Positions 1 to 9,287 of a stretch of 64,000 bases of DNA are shown here, in pieces; within the stretch, counting starts at the first letter, position 1, and every line of letters starts with the position of its first letter. Under the pieces are notes generated by a model. It was not told where the DNA came from and searched no databases. It was given only the letters and a program-made list of their open reading frames with translations. The DNA is from Naasia sp. (lineage in GTDB: Bacteria; Actinomycetota; Actinomycetes; Actinomycetales; Microbacteriaceae), in assembly GCF_025465545.1 (NCBI RefSeq), contig NZ_JAODMK010000001.1:1-64000 (forward strand), in the 5' to 3' direction. The position numbers and the translations under genes are program-made.

Positions 1-1047
1 GATCCAGTTGAAGAACTTCACGCCGGTCGGGACCGCGATCAGCATGGTCATGAACGAGAAGAACGGCAGCAGGACCGAGCCGGTGACGTACATGTGGTGG
101 GCCCACACGGTCACGGACAGCGCGGCGATGGCGATCGTGGCGTAGACCAGGCCCTTGTAGCCGAAGATCGGCTTGCGGCTGAAGACCGGGAAGATTTCCG
201 ACACGATGCCGAAGAACGGCAGCGCAATGATGTACACCTCGGGGTGGCCGAAGAACCAGAACAGGTGCTGCCAGAGGATGGCGCCGCCCAGCTCGGGGTC
301 GTAGATGTGGGCGCCGAACACGCGGTCCGCGCCGAGCGCGAGGAGCGCCGCGGCGAGGACCGGGAAGGCGATCAGCACGAGGAGCGACGTGATGAGGGTG
401 TTCCAGGTGAAGATCGGCATCCGGAACATGGTCATGCCGGGGGCGCGCATCGTGATGATCGTGGTGATGAAGTTCACCGCGCCGAGGATGGTGCCGAAGC
501 CGCTCAGAGCGAGGCCGAACACCCACAGGTTGCCGCCGAGGCTGGGCGAGAAGGTGACGTCGGAGAGCGGCGTGTAGGCCGTCCAGCCGAAGGACGCGGC
601 GCCCTGCGGGGTGAAGAAGCCGGACACGGCGATCAAGCTGCCGAAGAAGAACGCCCAGAAGGCGAAGGCGTTGAGCCGCGGGAACGCGACGTCGGGTGCG
701 CCGATCTGCAGCGGCATGATCACGTTGGCGAAGCCGGCGAACAGCGGCGTCGCGAACATCAGCAGCATGATCGTGCCGTGCATGGTGAACAGCTGGTTGT
801 ACTGCTCGTGCGTGGGGACGATCTGCAGTCCGGGCTCGAACAGCTGCGCCCGGATGACGAGCGCCATCACGCCGCCGACGAGGAAGTAGGTGAAGGACGT
901 GATCAGGTACAGGTACCCGATCGTCTTGTGGTCGGTGGAGGTGATCCAGCTGACGACGATGTTGCCCTTGCGCTGGACCTTCGACGTGTCGAAGACCGCA
1001 GCCTGACCGGCGGGGATGCCCGTCGGTCGGTTCACTGTGCTCGTCAC
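1..1047 (-). CDS. ctaD: cytochrome c oxidase subunit I, aa3 type (partial, 3' end outside window)
   Basis: This is the haem-copper catalytic subunit of the terminal oxidase, which reduces O2 and pumps protons in the cytoplasmic membrane. The first 349 codons are present and the frame is still open at the window edge. It opens [14 protein letters not shown] from a GTG start. A subunit I hallmark, [16 protein letters not shown], follows at about residue 38, and the last visible residues are [10 protein letters not shown], a conserved subunit I stretch. It starts 4 bases after the ctaC stop codon, so the two genes are surely co-transcribed. Only the truncation by the window end limits the call. 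Confidence 0.95.
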   Translation of the reverse strand, partial: MTSTVNRPTGIPAGQAAVFDTSKVQRKGNIVVSWITSTDHKTIGYLYLITSFTYFLVGGVMALVIRAQLFEPGLQIVPTHEQYNQLFTMHGTIMLLMFATPLFAGFANVIMPLQIGAPDVAFPRLNAFAFWAFFFGSLIAVSGFFTPQGAASFGWTAYTPLSDVTFSPSLGGNLWVFGLALSGFGTILGAVNFITTIITMRAPGMTMFRMPIFTWNTLITSLLVLIAFPVLAAALLALGADRVFGAHIYDPELGGAILWQHLFWFFGHPEVYIIALPFFGIVSEIFPVFSRKPIFGYKGLVYATIAIAALSVTVWAHHMYVTGSVLLPFFSFMTMLIAVPTGVKFFNWI

Positions 1048-1051
1048 GGAA

Positions 1052-1945
1052 CTACCTCGTCTCGGATTCTTCGGTGGGAGCGTCGCGGCCCGGCTCGTTC
1101 TGGTTCCGGTTGTACTCGTCGCCGAGCCGTCCGGTGAAGCCCTGGGCACGCAGCGACTCCACGTAGCTCGCGTATTCGGCCTGGGAGACGACCTTCACCG
1201 TGAAGAGCATCTGCGCGTGGTAGTCGCCGCAGAGCTCGGCGCACTTGCCTGCGAAGGTGCCTTCCCGGGTGGGGGTCAGCGTCATGAAGTTGGTCTTGCC
1301 GGGGATGACGTCCATCTTCTGCAGGAAGTCGACGACCCAGAAGGAGTGGGCGACGTCGCGGCTGTGCAGCCGGAACTCGATGCTCTGGTCGACAGGGAGG
1401 ACGAGCACGGGGACCGTCTCCTCGACCACGCCGGTGTTGGGCGTGCCGAGCGCCTCCGGCTGGGTCTGGGTGCCGGCGAAGTAGACGTCGTCGTCCAGGT
1501 AGTTGAAGTCCCAGCCCCACTGCTTTCCGTACACCTCGACGGTGAGGTCGGGGTTGGGGTCGCGGGCGGTGATCTCGGCCTGGTCCCGCGCGGTGAAGGC
1601 GAAGAAGCCGAGCACGAGGATCAGCGGGACGATCGTGTAGAACACCTCGATGGGCATGTTGTAGCGGAGCTGGACCGGCAGGCCGGTCTGTCCGCGACGG
1701 CGGCGGTAGACGAGCGCCGCGAAGAGGATGAGGAACCAGGTGACCACGCCGACCACGAGCAGCACGACCCACGAGCCGACCCACAGGTTCGAGATGCGCT
1801 CGGTGTGGTTGGTGACCGGGTCCTGGCCGTCCTGGAAGCCGGGCAGGAAGCCGTGCAGCTGAGCCTGCGTGCAGCCCGCCAGAGCGAGGATCACGGCCGT
1901 CGCGAGCGGTATCGCCGCCCAGCGGAATCGACGTCTCGAGCGCAC
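1052..1945 (-). CDS. ctaC: cytochrome c oxidase subunit II (lipoprotein)
   Basis: CtaC carries the CuA centre that accepts electrons from cytochrome c and passes them to CtaD. The 297-aa product starts with a lipoprotein signal peptide ending LALAGC. Two transmembrane helices follow (about residues 55-80 and 100-125). The C-terminal cupredoxin domain has the CuA ligand run [12 protein letters not shown] plus an upstream VAHSFWV histidine. The GTG start has GAGAGG upstream and the gene heads an operon with ctaD. A TATAGA -10 box lies 38 bases upstream, overlapping an inverted repeat. Length and motifs are normal for actinobacterial CtaC. Confidence 0.96.
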   Translation of the reverse strand: MRSRRRFRWAAIPLATAVILALAGCTQAQLHGFLPGFQDGQDPVTNHTERISNLWVGSWVVLLVVGVVTWFLILFAALVYRRRRGQTGLPVQLRYNMPIEVFYTIVPLILVLGFFAFTARDQAEITARDPNPDLTVEVYGKQWGWDFNYLDDDVYFAGTQTQPEALGTPNTGVVEETVPVLVLPVDQSIEFRLHSRDVAHSFWVVDFLQKMDVIPGKTNFMTLTPTREGTFAGKCAELCGDYHAQMLFTVKVVSQAEYASYVESLRAQGFTGRLGDEYNRNQNEPGRDAPTEESETR

Positions 1946-1965
1946 TAGAACCTCTCGGAATGCAG

Positions 1966-1991
1966 GACTGGAACGTGTCCCAGTCTATATC
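1966..1991 (-). promoter_or_regulatory. ctaCD promoter region with inverted repeat
   Basis: On the minus strand GCGATATAGACTGG gives a good -10 box (TATAGA, 1984-1989). It abuts a near-perfect inverted repeat GACTGGGA-CACG-TTCCAGTC (1966-1985, 7 of 8 pairs). The repeat would cover the transcription start, as an operator would. No convincing -35 hexamer is seen. That a regulator binds here is inference. Confidence 0.45.
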
Positions 1992-2062
1992 GCCCCAGGC
2001 GAACGCCCCGGTACACCCCGCTCCGTGCGGGGACCGAGGAAGCGCCCGAGAAACACCGAAGA

Positions 2063-2089
2063 CCCCGCCCTCCGATGGGAGGAGCGGGG
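2063..2089. terminator. strong hairpin between erpA-like gene and ctaC
   Basis: The stem is CCCCGC+CCTCC pairing with GGAGG+GCGGGG across a GATG tetraloop, with one bulged A. There is no T-tract, which is usual for actinobacterial terminators. It lies 142 bases beyond the Fe-S carrier gene and upstream of the ctaC promoter, so it may insulate the oxidase operon. Confidence 0.5.
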
Positions 2090-2198
2090 CCGAGCGAGCG
2101 CAGCGAAACGGCCCCCGAACGCCAAGCGGATCAGCTGGTCGGCGACGTCTCTGCTGACCCGACCCGAGGCGTACGCCGCGGAGCCGGGCGCAGGTCCC

Positions 2199-2223
2199 GC
2201 GCGCCGCAGGGGCGGCGGCGCGC
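2199..2223 (-). terminator. terminator of the Fe-S carrier gene
   Basis: A perfect 9-bp stem GCGCGCCGC/GCGGCGCGC with a 7-base loop begins 8 bases after the stop codon of the gene at 2232-2597. There is no U-tract. Confidence 0.6.
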
Positions 2224-2231
2224 CGACAAAC

Positions 2232-2597
2232 TCAGTGGAAGGAGTCTCCGCAGGCGCAGCTGCCGCCCGCGTTGGGGTTGTCGATGGTGAAGCCCTGCTT
2301 CTGGATCGTGTCCTCGAAGTCGATGGTGGCGCCGTCCAGGTATGGCACGCTCATCCGGTCGACGACCACCTCGACGCCGTCGAAGTCGCGGGTGGCGTCA
2401 CCGTCGAGGAGGCGCTCGTCGAAGTAGAGCTGGTAGACGAGGCCGGAGCAGCCGCCGGGCTGCACGGCGACGCGGAGGCGCAGGTCGTCGCGGCCTTCCT
2501 GCTCGAGGAGGCTGTGCACTTTGGAGGCGGCGGTGGTGGTGAGGCCGACGCCGTGGGTGGACAGCTCGGGCTTCTCGGTGAGTGAGACGTCGGTCAT
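2232..2597 (-). CDS. erpA: A-type iron-sulfur cluster carrier (HesB/IscA/ErpA family)
   Basis: This small scaffold/carrier delivers Fe-S clusters to apoproteins. The 121-aa product has the family pattern LTTTAASKVHSLLEQEG, then the first cysteine in QPGGCSGLVYQL, and the C-terminal CACGDSF motif that supplies the other two ligand cysteines. The ATG start has a strong CGGAGGAACC Shine-Dalgarno. It stands alone, followed by its own hairpin, next to cytochrome oxidase genes and the M20 peptidase. The exact subfamily name (ErpA or IscA-like) is inferred from actinobacterial practice, while the family is certain. Confidence 0.88.
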   Translation of the reverse strand: MTDVSLTEKPELSTHGVGLTTTAASKVHSLLEQEGRDDLRLRVAVQPGGCSGLVYQLYFDERLLDGDATRDFDGVEVVVDRMSVPYLDGATIDFEDTIQKQGFTIDNPNAGGSCACGDSFH

Positions 2598-2703
2598 GGT
2601 TCCTCCGGGGCTGATCGCGGTCGGTCGATTGTACGCCGGACTTGCGGGAGGACGGCTGAGTCGGCCCGTGCGGTCGTCTCGGGCCGTTCCCCGTCGTCCC
2701 TGG

Positions 2704-4110
2704 TCAGGAGCGCCGGTTCATCCGGTCGAGGAACAGGGCCTCGCCGAGGATGGCCCGCTTGAGCACCCCGAGGTGCTGCGATTCGTTGGGCGAGTGGGCA
2801 CGGGTGTCGGGGTCCTCGACGCCGGTCACGAGGATCTGGGCGGCGGGGAACTCGCGGGCGAGCTCGGCGACGAACGGGATGGAGCCGCCGACTCCCTGCT
2901 GGACGACCGCGCTCCCCCACCCCTCGGCGAGGGCTGCCGTGGCCTCCGCCGCGGCCCAGCCGGACGAGTCGATGAGGAACGCCTCGCCGAGGTCGGGGTC
3001 GGTGATCTCGACGTGCGCGCCGAGGGGGGCCGCGGCCATCAGGTGCGCGGAGACGGCGTCGAACGCCTCGTCGGCCGTCTGGCCGGGCGCGACCCGCAGG
3101 CTGACCCGGACCCGCACCGAGGGCAGCAGGGTGTTGGAGGCGTTCTGCACGGTGGGCGCATCGATGCCGGTGACCGTGATCGACGGCTCGAACCAGCGCT
3201 GTGCATTGAGCTCGCCGCGGCCGATGGGTCGCACCCCGTCGAGGAGGGCGGCGTCCCGTGCGAAGTCCTCGGCGGGGTAGCCGGGCGCCTCGGTGCCGGT
3301 GTACGCGGCGAGCCCGGGGACGGCCACCGAGCCGTCCTCGTTCCAGAGGGTCGCGAGCAGCCGGATCGCGGCGAGCATGGCGTCGGGGGCCGCCCCGCCG
3401 AAGCTGCCCGAGTGCAGGGCGTGCCCGAGTGTCGAGACGGTGACATGGAAGGCGGCGTTGCCCCGCAGGCTCACGGTGAGAGCGGGGACGTCGGTGCTCC
3501 AGTTGTCGGAGTCGGCGACGATGATCACGTCCGCGTCCAGGCGATCGCGGTGGGCGGCGAGGAGCGCCGGCAGGGAGCGGGAGCCGAACTCCTCCTCCCC
3601 CTCCACGAACAGCACGACGCCGAGGTCGAAGTCGCCGCGGGCCGCGGCGAGAGCGCGCAGGGCGGCGAGATGGGTCTCGACGCCGGCCTTGTCGTCCGAG
3701 GCGCCGCGGCCGTAGAGGCGGTCGCCGCGCACCGTCGGCTCGAACGGCGAGGACTCCCAGAGGGTGGGGTCCCCGGGCGGCTGGACGTCGTGGTGGGCGT
3801 AGAGCAGCACGGTCGGCCTGCCGTTCCGAGCCGCGCGGGTGGCGAGCACGGCGGGCTGGCCGGCCTGTCCGTCCGGTCCCGGCTCCACCAGGACGGCCAC
3901 GTCCTCGAAGATCCCGATGGCGCGGGCGAGGTCGGCGACGGCCTCGGCGCTCTGCAGCACCGGGCCGCGGTCGAAGCCGTCCCACGACACGGAGGGGATC
4001 CGCACGAGGCGCGCGAGTTCGGCGACCGAGGACGGGAAGCCGAGCTCGACGGCGTCGCGGAGGGACGGGTCGGGCTCGGGGATGGGCGTGGCGGAGCCCT
4101 GCATCGTCAT
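2704..4110 (-). CDS. M20-family dipeptidase/metallopeptidase
   Basis: This is a cytosolic zinc peptidase of the M20/M25/M40 group, probably acting on dipeptides or N-acyl amino acids. The expected metal ligands appear in order in the 468-aa protein: HHDVQP, RGASDDKAG, VEGEEEFGS (general base and ligand), and DSDNW with HSPNE near the end. I place the start at the ATG giving MTMQGSATPI. A longer frame upstream is low-quality sequence that overlaps the divergent gene. A TAAGAT box lies 7 bases before this ATG, consistent with a leaderless message. The precise substrate cannot be read from the sequence. Confidence 0.88.
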   Translation of the reverse strand: MTMQGSATPIPEPDPSLRDAVELGFPSSVAELARLVRIPSVSWDGFDRGPVLQSAEAVADLARAIGIFEDVAVLVEPGPDGQAGQPAVLATRAARNGRPTVLLYAHHDVQPPGDPTLWESSPFEPTVRGDRLYGRGASDDKAGVETHLAALRALAAARGDFDLGVVLFVEGEEEFGSRSLPALLAAHRDRLDADVIIVADSDNWSTDVPALTVSLRGNAAFHVTVSTLGHALHSGSFGGAAPDAMLAAIRLLATLWNEDGSVAVPGLAAYTGTEAPGYPAEDFARDAALLDGVRPIGRGELNAQRWFEPSITVTGIDAPTVQNASNTLLPSVRVRVSLRVAPGQTADEAFDAVSAHLMAAAPLGAHVEITDPDLGEAFLIDSSGWAAAEATAALAEGWGSAVVQQGVGGSIPFVAELAREFPAAQILVTGVEDPDTRAHSPNESQHLGVLKRAILGEALFLDRMNRRS

Positions 4111-4117
4111 ACGGGGT

Positions 4118-4123
4118 ATCTTA
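4118..4123 (-). promoter_or_regulatory. -10 box of leaderless M20 peptidase gene
   Basis: TAAGAT on the minus strand is followed by 7 bases and then the ATG, and no Shine-Dalgarno is present. It is one of ten similar arrangements in the window. Confidence 0.5.
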
Positions 4124-4148
4124 AACGTCACGCATAGCGAGGATCTCC

Positions 4149-4733
4149 GTGGCAAAGCACCCGTCCCCTTCTTCCCCTCCCGACGCGCCGGCAGAGCAGC
4201 CGGCCGCACCGGCAGGCTCCGGCAAAGGACGCTCGACTCCGACGCGTCGCGAGCGCGAGGCGGCGCGCAGGCGTCCGCTCGTCCCCAACGACCGCAAGGA
4301 GGCGGTGAAGCAGGAGCGTGCCCGCGCGGCGACAGTCCGTGAGCGGGCTCGGGTGGGCCTCGCGAACGGCGAGGAGCGCTACCTCCCGGTGCGCGATCGC
4401 GGACCGCAGCGACGCTACGTGCGCGACTACGTCGACGCACGCTTCAGCATCGGGGAGATCTTCATCCCCATCATGTTCCTGTTCATCTTCATCACGTTCA
4501 TCCAGATCGAGGACGTCCAGCTGATCGGGATGCTCGCCCTCTACGCGTTCGTCCTGGTCGGCGTGGCCGACGTGGTGATCCTCGGCTTCACGCTGCGGCG
4601 GAAGCTCGGGGCCAAGGTCGGGGCGGACAACGTGGAGCGCGGCCTGCGCTGGTATGCCGCGATGCGCGCCCTCCAGCTGCGGCCGCTGCGCCTGCCGAAG
4701 CCGCAGGTCAAGCGCGGCCAGTACCCCGCCTGA
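4149..4733 (+). CDS. DUF3043 membrane protein
   Basis: This 194-aa actinobacterial protein has unknown function. The first 60 residues are disordered and rich in Pro, Ala and Arg. A basic stretch follows (NDRKEAVKQERARAATVRER), then the conserved RDRGPQRRYVRDYVDARF segment, two hydrophobic helices (about residues 104-123 and 130-150), and a basic tail RLPKPQVKRGQY. The whole pattern is typical of DUF3043. The GTG start has GAGGA six bases upstream. It is transcribed divergently from the M20 peptidase and converges on pyrD with 30 bases between. No role can be assigned. Confidence 0.85.
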   Translation: MAKHPSPSSPPDAPAEQPAAPAGSGKGRSTPTRREREAARRRPLVPNDRKEAVKQERARAATVRERARVGLANGEERYLPVRDRGPQRRYVRDYVDARFSIGEIFIPIMFLFIFITFIQIEDVQLIGMLALYAFVLVGVADVVILGFTLRRKLGAKVGADNVERGLRWYAAMRALQLRPLRLPKPQVKRGQYPA

Positions 4734-4763
4734 CTCCGGACCCGCCACGGTCCCCGCTGCGGC

Positions 4764-5789
4764 TCAGGCCCGGCGGCCCAGTCCGCGGTTGATCTGGCGC
4801 GCCCAGAGCGGGCCGCGGTAGAGGAACCCGGTGTAGCCCTGCACGAGGGTCGCCCCGCCCGCCAGTCGGTCGTGCACGTCTTCGGCCGTCTCCACTCCCC
4901 CTACCGAGATCACCGCCATTCCGGCGGGCACGGTGGAGCGCAGCACGCCCAGCACCTGCCGGCTCCGCACCGCGAGGGGCGCCCCGGACAGTCCTCCCGC
5001 GCCGGCCGCCTGCACTCGGGCGGCGGCGCTGGACAGTCCATCCCGGGACAGCGTTGTGTTGGTGGCGATGATCCCGGCGAGCCCGAGTCGGGTCACCAGC
5101 TCGCCGAGGTGGCGCACCTCCTCGTCACCGAGGTCTGGCGCGATCTTGACGAGCAGCGGCACGCCGCCCGCCTCCTCCTGCACGGCGGAGAGCAGCGGTT
5201 CCAGTCGGTCGAGCTCCTGAAGCCCTCGCAGGCCTGGCGTGTTCGGTGAGCTCACGTTGACGACGAGGTAGTCGGCGAGCGGCGCAAGCAGCCGGGCGCT
5301 GGTCCGGTAGTCGGCCACGGCGTCCTCGACGGCCACCGCTCTGCTCTTGCCGATGTTGACGCCGAGAAGGGGCGCCCGGCCGGACGAGCGGAGCCGGCGC
5401 AGTCGGGCGGCGACGGCCTGCGCGCCCTCGTTGTTGAAGCCCATCCGGTTGATGATCGCGCGGTCCGGGATCAGCCGGAAGAGGCGCGGCCGCGGGTTGC
5501 CGGGCTGTGGCAGGGCCGTGACCGTGCCGATCTCCACATGCCCGAAGCCGAGGGCGCCGAGGCCCCGGATGGCGCGCCCGTTCTTGTCGAAGCCGGCGGC
5601 CAGGCCGAACGCCGAGGGGAAGGTCAGCCCGAGAGCCTGCACCCCGGTGCCGCGAGGAGGCCCCGCGAACGCGGCCACCAGGGACCGGATGCCCGGAAGA
5701 CCGAGCACGCGGATCACGGTGAAGGCGAGCTCGTGAGCCAGCTCGGGATCGAGCCGGGCGAGAACGAGGCGGAAGAAGGTCGCGTACAT
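4764..5789 (-). CDS. pyrD: dihydroorotate dehydrogenase (quinone), class 2
   Basis: PyrD oxidises dihydroorotate to orotate in pyrimidine synthesis and passes electrons to membrane quinone through FMN. The 341-aa protein has the class 2 N-terminal helix (FFRLVLARLDPELAHELAF), which anchors it to the membrane. It also has the GLAAGFDKNG FMN motif and the active-site serine loop VNVSSPNTPGLRGLQ. The phosphate-binding end is ISVGGVETAEDV and QGYTGFLYRGP. A TAGCCT box lies 9 bases before the ATG. The gene stands apart from other pyrimidine genes in this window. Confidence 0.97.
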   Translation of the reverse strand: MYATFFRLVLARLDPELAHELAFTVIRVLGLPGIRSLVAAFAGPPRGTGVQALGLTFPSAFGLAAGFDKNGRAIRGLGALGFGHVEIGTVTALPQPGNPRPRLFRLIPDRAIINRMGFNNEGAQAVAARLRRLRSSGRAPLLGVNIGKSRAVAVEDAVADYRTSARLLAPLADYLVVNVSSPNTPGLRGLQELDRLEPLLSAVQEEAGGVPLLVKIAPDLGDEEVRHLGELVTRLGLAGIIATNTTLSRDGLSSAAARVQAAGAGGLSGAPLAVRSRQVLGVLRSTVPAGMAVISVGGVETAEDVHDRLAGGATLVQGYTGFLYRGPLWARQINRGLGRRA

Positions 5790-5864
5790 GCCAGAGCCAG
5801 GCTAGCGGTGCCCGTCCCGGGCCGCGGCGCCCGCGGTCCCGCGACACGGCTCCCCGCACTGCGC

Positions 5865-5897
5865 GACCGGCCGCGGCATCCTGTGCCGCGGCCGGTC
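5865..5897 (-). terminator. terminator of the SDR gene
   Basis: A perfect 14-bp stem GACCGGCCGCGGCA/TGCCGCGGCCGGTC with a 5-base loop ends 6 bases past the SDR stop codon on the minus strand. It is the cleanest hairpin of its kind in the window. Confidence 0.75.
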
Positions 5898-5903
5898 CTG
5901 CGA

Positions 5904-6743
5904 TCAGAGGATCGGGTTGCCGCCGGTCACCGCGATGCGCGCACCGGAGACGTAGCTTCCGTCGTCCGAGGCGAGCAGGACGTAGACGGGCGCGAGTTCG
6001 GCCGGTTGCCCCGGACGCCCCATGGGCACCTGCTCGCCGAAGCTGGCCACCGTCTCCGCCGGCATGGTGGAGGGGATGAGGGGCGTCCAGATCGGACCAG
6101 GAGCCACACTGTTGACCCGGATGCCGCGCTCGGCGAGCATCTGCGCGAGTGAGGCCGCCATGTTCGCGATGCCGGCCTTCGTCGCCGCGTAGGGCATCAG
6201 GGTCGGCTTCGGCATGTCGGAGTTGACCGAGCTGGAGCCGATGATCGACCCTCCGGGCCCCATGTGCGGCAGGACGGCCTTGGTCAGGTGGAAGAACGCG
6301 CTGAGGTTGGTCGCGATCGTGTGATCCCACTCCTCGTCGGGGATCTCCTCCACCGTCTCGTGGGTCATCTGGAAGGCCGCGTTGCTGACGAGCACGTCGA
6401 CCCGGCCGAACTCCTCGACGGCCTTGGCGATGATCTCCCGGCAGTGCGCGGGGTCGGACAGGTCGCCGGACACGAGCACCGCCTTCCGGCCAGCCTCCTC
6501 CACCCAGGAGGCGGTGTCCTTCGCGTCCTCGTGCTCGCTGAGGTAGCTGATCAGCACGTCGGCGCCCTCCCGCGCGTAGGCGATGGCGACGGCCTTGCCG
6601 ATGCCGCTGTCGGCGCCGGTGATCACGGCCACCTTGCCCGACAGCTTCCCGCTGCCCCGGTAGCTCTGCTCGCCGTGGTCGGCCTTCGGGGTCAGCTCCG
6701 CTTCGGTTCCGGGCGGGTCCTGCTGCTGGCCGGGTTGAGCCAT
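5904..6743 (-). CDS. short-chain dehydrogenase/reductase, general-stress type
   Basis: This 279-aa NAD(P)-dependent oxidoreductase has the Rossmann motif TGADSGIGK at about residue 55, NAA in VLVSNAAF, the catalytic serine in IIGSSSVN, and YxxxK as YAATKAG. The N-terminal tail (LTPKADHGEQSYRGSGKLSGK) is characteristic of the SDR subgroup that includes Bacillus general-stress proteins and glucose/ribitol dehydrogenase-like enzymes. The ATG has a perfect AGGAGG site. The frame extends far upstream, but that part overlaps the nrdR side and has no family match. Substrate unknown. Confidence 0.87.
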   Translation of the reverse strand: MAQPGQQQDPPGTEAELTPKADHGEQSYRGSGKLSGKVAVITGADSGIGKAVAIAYAREGADVLISYLSEHEDAKDTASWVEEAGRKAVLVSGDLSDPAHCREIIAKAVEEFGRVDVLVSNAAFQMTHETVEEIPDEEWDHTIATNLSAFFHLTKAVLPHMGPGGSIIGSSSVNSDMPKPTLMPYAATKAGIANMAASLAQMLAERGIRVNSVAPGPIWTPLIPSTMPAETVASFGEQVPMGRPGQPAELAPVYVLLASDDGSYVSGARIAVTGGNPIL

Positions 6744-6822
6744 CGTTCCTCCTGAGGTCTGGGATGGACTTCCATTCCAGACCGGGCCGCCGGGGCCCAC
6801 AACGGGCTTGACGGCGCGCGAC

Positions 6823-7299
6823 TCAGACGGTGTCCGCCGGCTGCGGAGAGGAGCCGTTCTCGACGCGCAGGAGGGTGATGGCCTCCTCGAAGTCGTCGAG
6901 GGACTTGAAACCCTGATACACGCTCGCGAACCGGAGGTACGCGACCTCGTCGAGCTCCCGGAGCGGCGAGAGGATCGCGAGTCCGATGTCGTTGGCGTCG
7001 ATCTGCGACGCACCGGTGGCCCGGATGGCCTCCTCCACGCGCTGGGCGAGCAAGGCCAAGTCGGTGTCGGTGACGGGCCGGCCCTGGCACGCCTTGCGCA
7101 CGCCCGACACGACCTTCTCCCGGGAGAAGGGCTCGAGCACGCCGTTGCGCTTGATCACGTTGAGGCTGGCGGTCTCGGTGGTGCTGAAGCGGCGCCCGCA
7201 GTTGGGGCACTGACGGCGGCGGCGGATGGAGAGGCCGTCGTCGCTCACGCGGGAGTCGACGACCTTCGTGTCGTCATTGCGGCAGAAGGGGCAGTGCAT
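6823..7299 (-). CDS. nrdR: transcriptional repressor NrdR
   Basis: NrdR senses ATP/dATP and represses ribonucleotide reductase genes. The 158-aa protein has the N-terminal zinc ribbon (CPFC at residues 3-6 and CPNC at about 31-34), then the ATP-cone domain beginning [15 protein letters not shown]. Length matches the family. A TACGCT box sits 9 bases before the ATG. It lies downstream of hisD on the same strand. No nrd genes occur in the window, so its targets are elsewhere. Confidence 0.97.
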   Translation of the reverse strand: MHCPFCRNDDTKVVDSRVSDDGLSIRRRRQCPNCGRRFSTTETASLNVIKRNGVLEPFSREKVVSGVRKACQGRPVTDTDLALLAQRVEEAIRATGASQIDANDIGLAILSPLRELDEVAYLRFASVYQGFKSLDDFEEAITLLRVENGSSPQPADTV

Positions 7300-7396
7300 G
7301 GTGCGCCCAGCGTAGCGAGAAGGTCGGGGAATCCTTCCCTGACCATGGTCGCCGGGCGCGTCGTGGATCGAGGGCGCCGGGTGGTTCGGCGCCCCG

Positions 7397-8704
7397 TCAG
7401 CCGGGGATGAACCTCGCCGTGACCGCCTCGCCGTGGGCGGGCAGGCCCTCCTCGTCGGCCAGGGCGACGATCCGTGCTGCGGACCTCTGGAGCGCGTCCC
7501 TGCTGTACCGCACGATCTGCTGCGGGCGCAGGAAGGTGGCGGCGCCGAGGCCGGCCGAGAAGCGCGCGGTGCCTCCGGTGGGCAGCACGTGATTGGAGCC
7601 GGCGAGGTAGTCGCCCAGGCTGACCGGTGAGAAGGCGCCGAGGAAGACCGCTCCCGCGCTCGTGATGCCGCGAAGCGTCTCGTCGGGGTCCACGGTGAGG
7701 AGCTCGAGGTGCTCGGGCGCGTAGGCGTTGCTGAAGGCGATCGCGGCGGCCGCGTCGTCCACCAGGACGATCGCGGACTGCGGGCCGGCGAGGGCGGCCG
7801 CGACCCGGGCGGAGGACGCGGTGGCCGCAGCGATCGCGGGCAGGATCTCCTGCACCGCCGCGGCCAGTTCCGCCGAGTCGGTCACGAGGAGCGCGGCGGC
7901 CAGCTCGTCGTGCTCCGCCTGGCTGACCAGATCCGCCGCGACGAGTCGCGGGTCGGCTGAGGCGTCCGCGATCACGAGGATCTCGGTCGGCCCCGCCTCG
8001 GAGTCGATCCCCACCCGGCCCTGCACGAGCCGCTTGGCAGCGGCGACCCACACGTTGCCCGGGCCGGTGATCACGTCGACGGGCAGGAGCCCCGCGTCGG
8101 GCACCCCGTGCGCCAGCGCGCCGATCGCGCCGGCGCCGCCCATCGCGTAGACCTCGTCGATGCCGAGCAGGCCGGCGGCGCCGAGGATCGTGGGGTGCAC
8201 CGCTCCCCCGAAGGCGGACTGGGGCGGCGATGCGAGGGCGAGCGACACGACGCCGGCCACCTGCGCAGGCACGACGTTCATCACGACGCTCGACGGATAG
8301 ACCGCCTTGCCACCCGGCACGTAGAGGCCCACCCGCTCCACCGGCTGCCAGCGCTGCACGACCTCCGCGCCGTCCTCGAGCAGGGTGACCGCGGGCGGCG
8401 GCACCTGGGCTGCGCTCGCCCGGCGGACCCGGTCGATGGCGGTCTCGAGGGCGGCGCGGATGGGCGCAGGCAGCGCGGCGGTCGCCGCCGCGATCTCCGC
8501 AGCGGGCACGCGGAGGGACTCGGGACGCACCCCGTCGAACCGCTCGGACTGGGCGAGCAGCGCTTCCGAGCCGCCGGCGCGCACCTCGGCGATCAGCGCG
8601 GCCGCGGCGGCGGCGGCCTGTGCGGGATCAAGCTCGGGGCGCGGGACGAGGGAGAGCAGCTCCGACCGGTCCAGGAGGCGGCCGCGGAGGTCGACGAACT
8701 GCAT
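7397..8704 (-). CDS. hisD: histidinol dehydrogenase
   Basis: HisD performs the last two steps of histidine synthesis, oxidising L-histidinol to L-histidine with NAD. The 435-aa product has the signature run [17 protein letters not shown], then [13 protein letters not shown] and the zinc/catalytic stretch [15 protein letters not shown]. The C-terminus contains AYAPEHLEL and GNYL-like [17 protein letters not shown]. It has a TAGAGT box 6 bases before its ATG and no Shine-Dalgarno. In many relatives it heads the his operon, but here nrdR follows instead and no other his gene is visible. Confidence 0.97.
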   Translation of the reverse strand: MQFVDLRGRLLDRSELLSLVPRPELDPAQAAAAAAALIAEVRAGGSEALLAQSERFDGVRPESLRVPAAEIAAATAALPAPIRAALETAIDRVRRASAAQVPPPAVTLLEDGAEVVQRWQPVERVGLYVPGGKAVYPSSVVMNVVPAQVAGVVSLALASPPQSAFGGAVHPTILGAAGLLGIDEVYAMGGAGAIGALAHGVPDAGLLPVDVITGPGNVWVAAAKRLVQGRVGIDSEAGPTEILVIADASADPRLVAADLVSQAEHDELAAALLVTDSAELAAAVQEILPAIAAATASSARVAAALAGPQSAIVLVDDAAAAIAFSNAYAPEHLELLTVDPDETLRGITSAGAVFLGAFSPVSLGDYLAGSNHVLPTGGTARFSAGLGAATFLRPQQIVRYSRDALQRSAARIVALADEEGLPAHGEAVTARFIPG

Positions 8705-8710
8705 CCCGCT

Positions 8711-8716
8711 ACTCTA
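8711..8716 (-). promoter_or_regulatory. -10 box of leaderless hisD
   Basis: TAGAGT-AGCGGG-ATG on the minus strand. A 6-base gap puts the predicted transcription start on the A of the start codon. Confidence 0.5.
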
Positions 8717-8774
8717 GCCAGCGGCCCCGAGTCCGATCGGAATGCGGCCGAGCCCTCGGGAGTTGCCCACACTG

Positions 8775-9275
8775 ATGGAAGAGACGTTCGCGGCCGACGA
8801 CCTCGCGGCCTTCAAGCAGGCCTTCCGGCGCCATGCGGCCGGTGTCGCGGTGGTCACCGCCCGGGACACCGACGGCACCCCGGTCGGCTTCACGGCCACC
8901 TCGCTCGCCTCGCTGGCCGCCGTCCCGCCGCTCGCCACCTTCAACATGGCGCGCAGCGCCAGCGCCTGGCGCGCCATCGAGACGACCGATCGGGTGGCGA
9001 TCCACATGCTCGGCGCACGGAACCAGGGCCTCGCCCGGAAGCTGTCCGGGCCTGCGGCGGACCGCTTCGTCGGCGACCACTGGCACGAAGGCGCGCACGG
9101 CCTGCCCATCCTCACCGAGGTCACCGCCTGGATGGTGGGCCGGATCCTCGAGCGTGTGCACGTGGCGGGCAACGCGGTGGTCGTGGTCCAGATCGAGGAG
9201 GGCGCCCTGGGCGAGGACGCCGCGCCGCTGCTCTACCACGAGCGCGAGTACCACGCCCCGCGCCCGCTCGACTGA
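8775..9275 (+). CDS. flavin reductase family protein (FMN-binding split barrel)
   Basis: This 166-aa protein of the flavin reductase-like family reduces or binds FMN and usually serves a partner monooxygenase. The sequence FRRHAAGVAVVTARDTDGTPVGFTATSLASLAAVPPLATF is the standard N-terminal half of the split barrel, with GFTATS as the flavin-contact motif. GDHWHEG and the final EREYHAPRPLD match the C-terminal half. I choose the ATG giving MEETFAADD over an ATG 33 bases upstream because the family begins there. No monooxygenase neighbour is present, so the partner is unknown. Confidence 0.85.
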   Translation: MEETFAADDLAAFKQAFRRHAAGVAVVTARDTDGTPVGFTATSLASLAAVPPLATFNMARSASAWRAIETTDRVAIHMLGARNQGLARKLSGPAADRFVGDHWHEGAHGLPILTEVTAWMVGRILERVHVAGNAVVVVQIEEGALGEDAAPLLYHEREYHAPRPLD

Positions 9276-9287
9276 CCGCTGGCGCCC

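Noticed and set aside
2521-4137. 538-codon plus-strand frame opposite the M20 peptidase
   Set aside because: Low-complexity Gly/Val/Arg/Glu composition with no recognisable domain. The minus-strand peptidase has all its metal-binding motifs.
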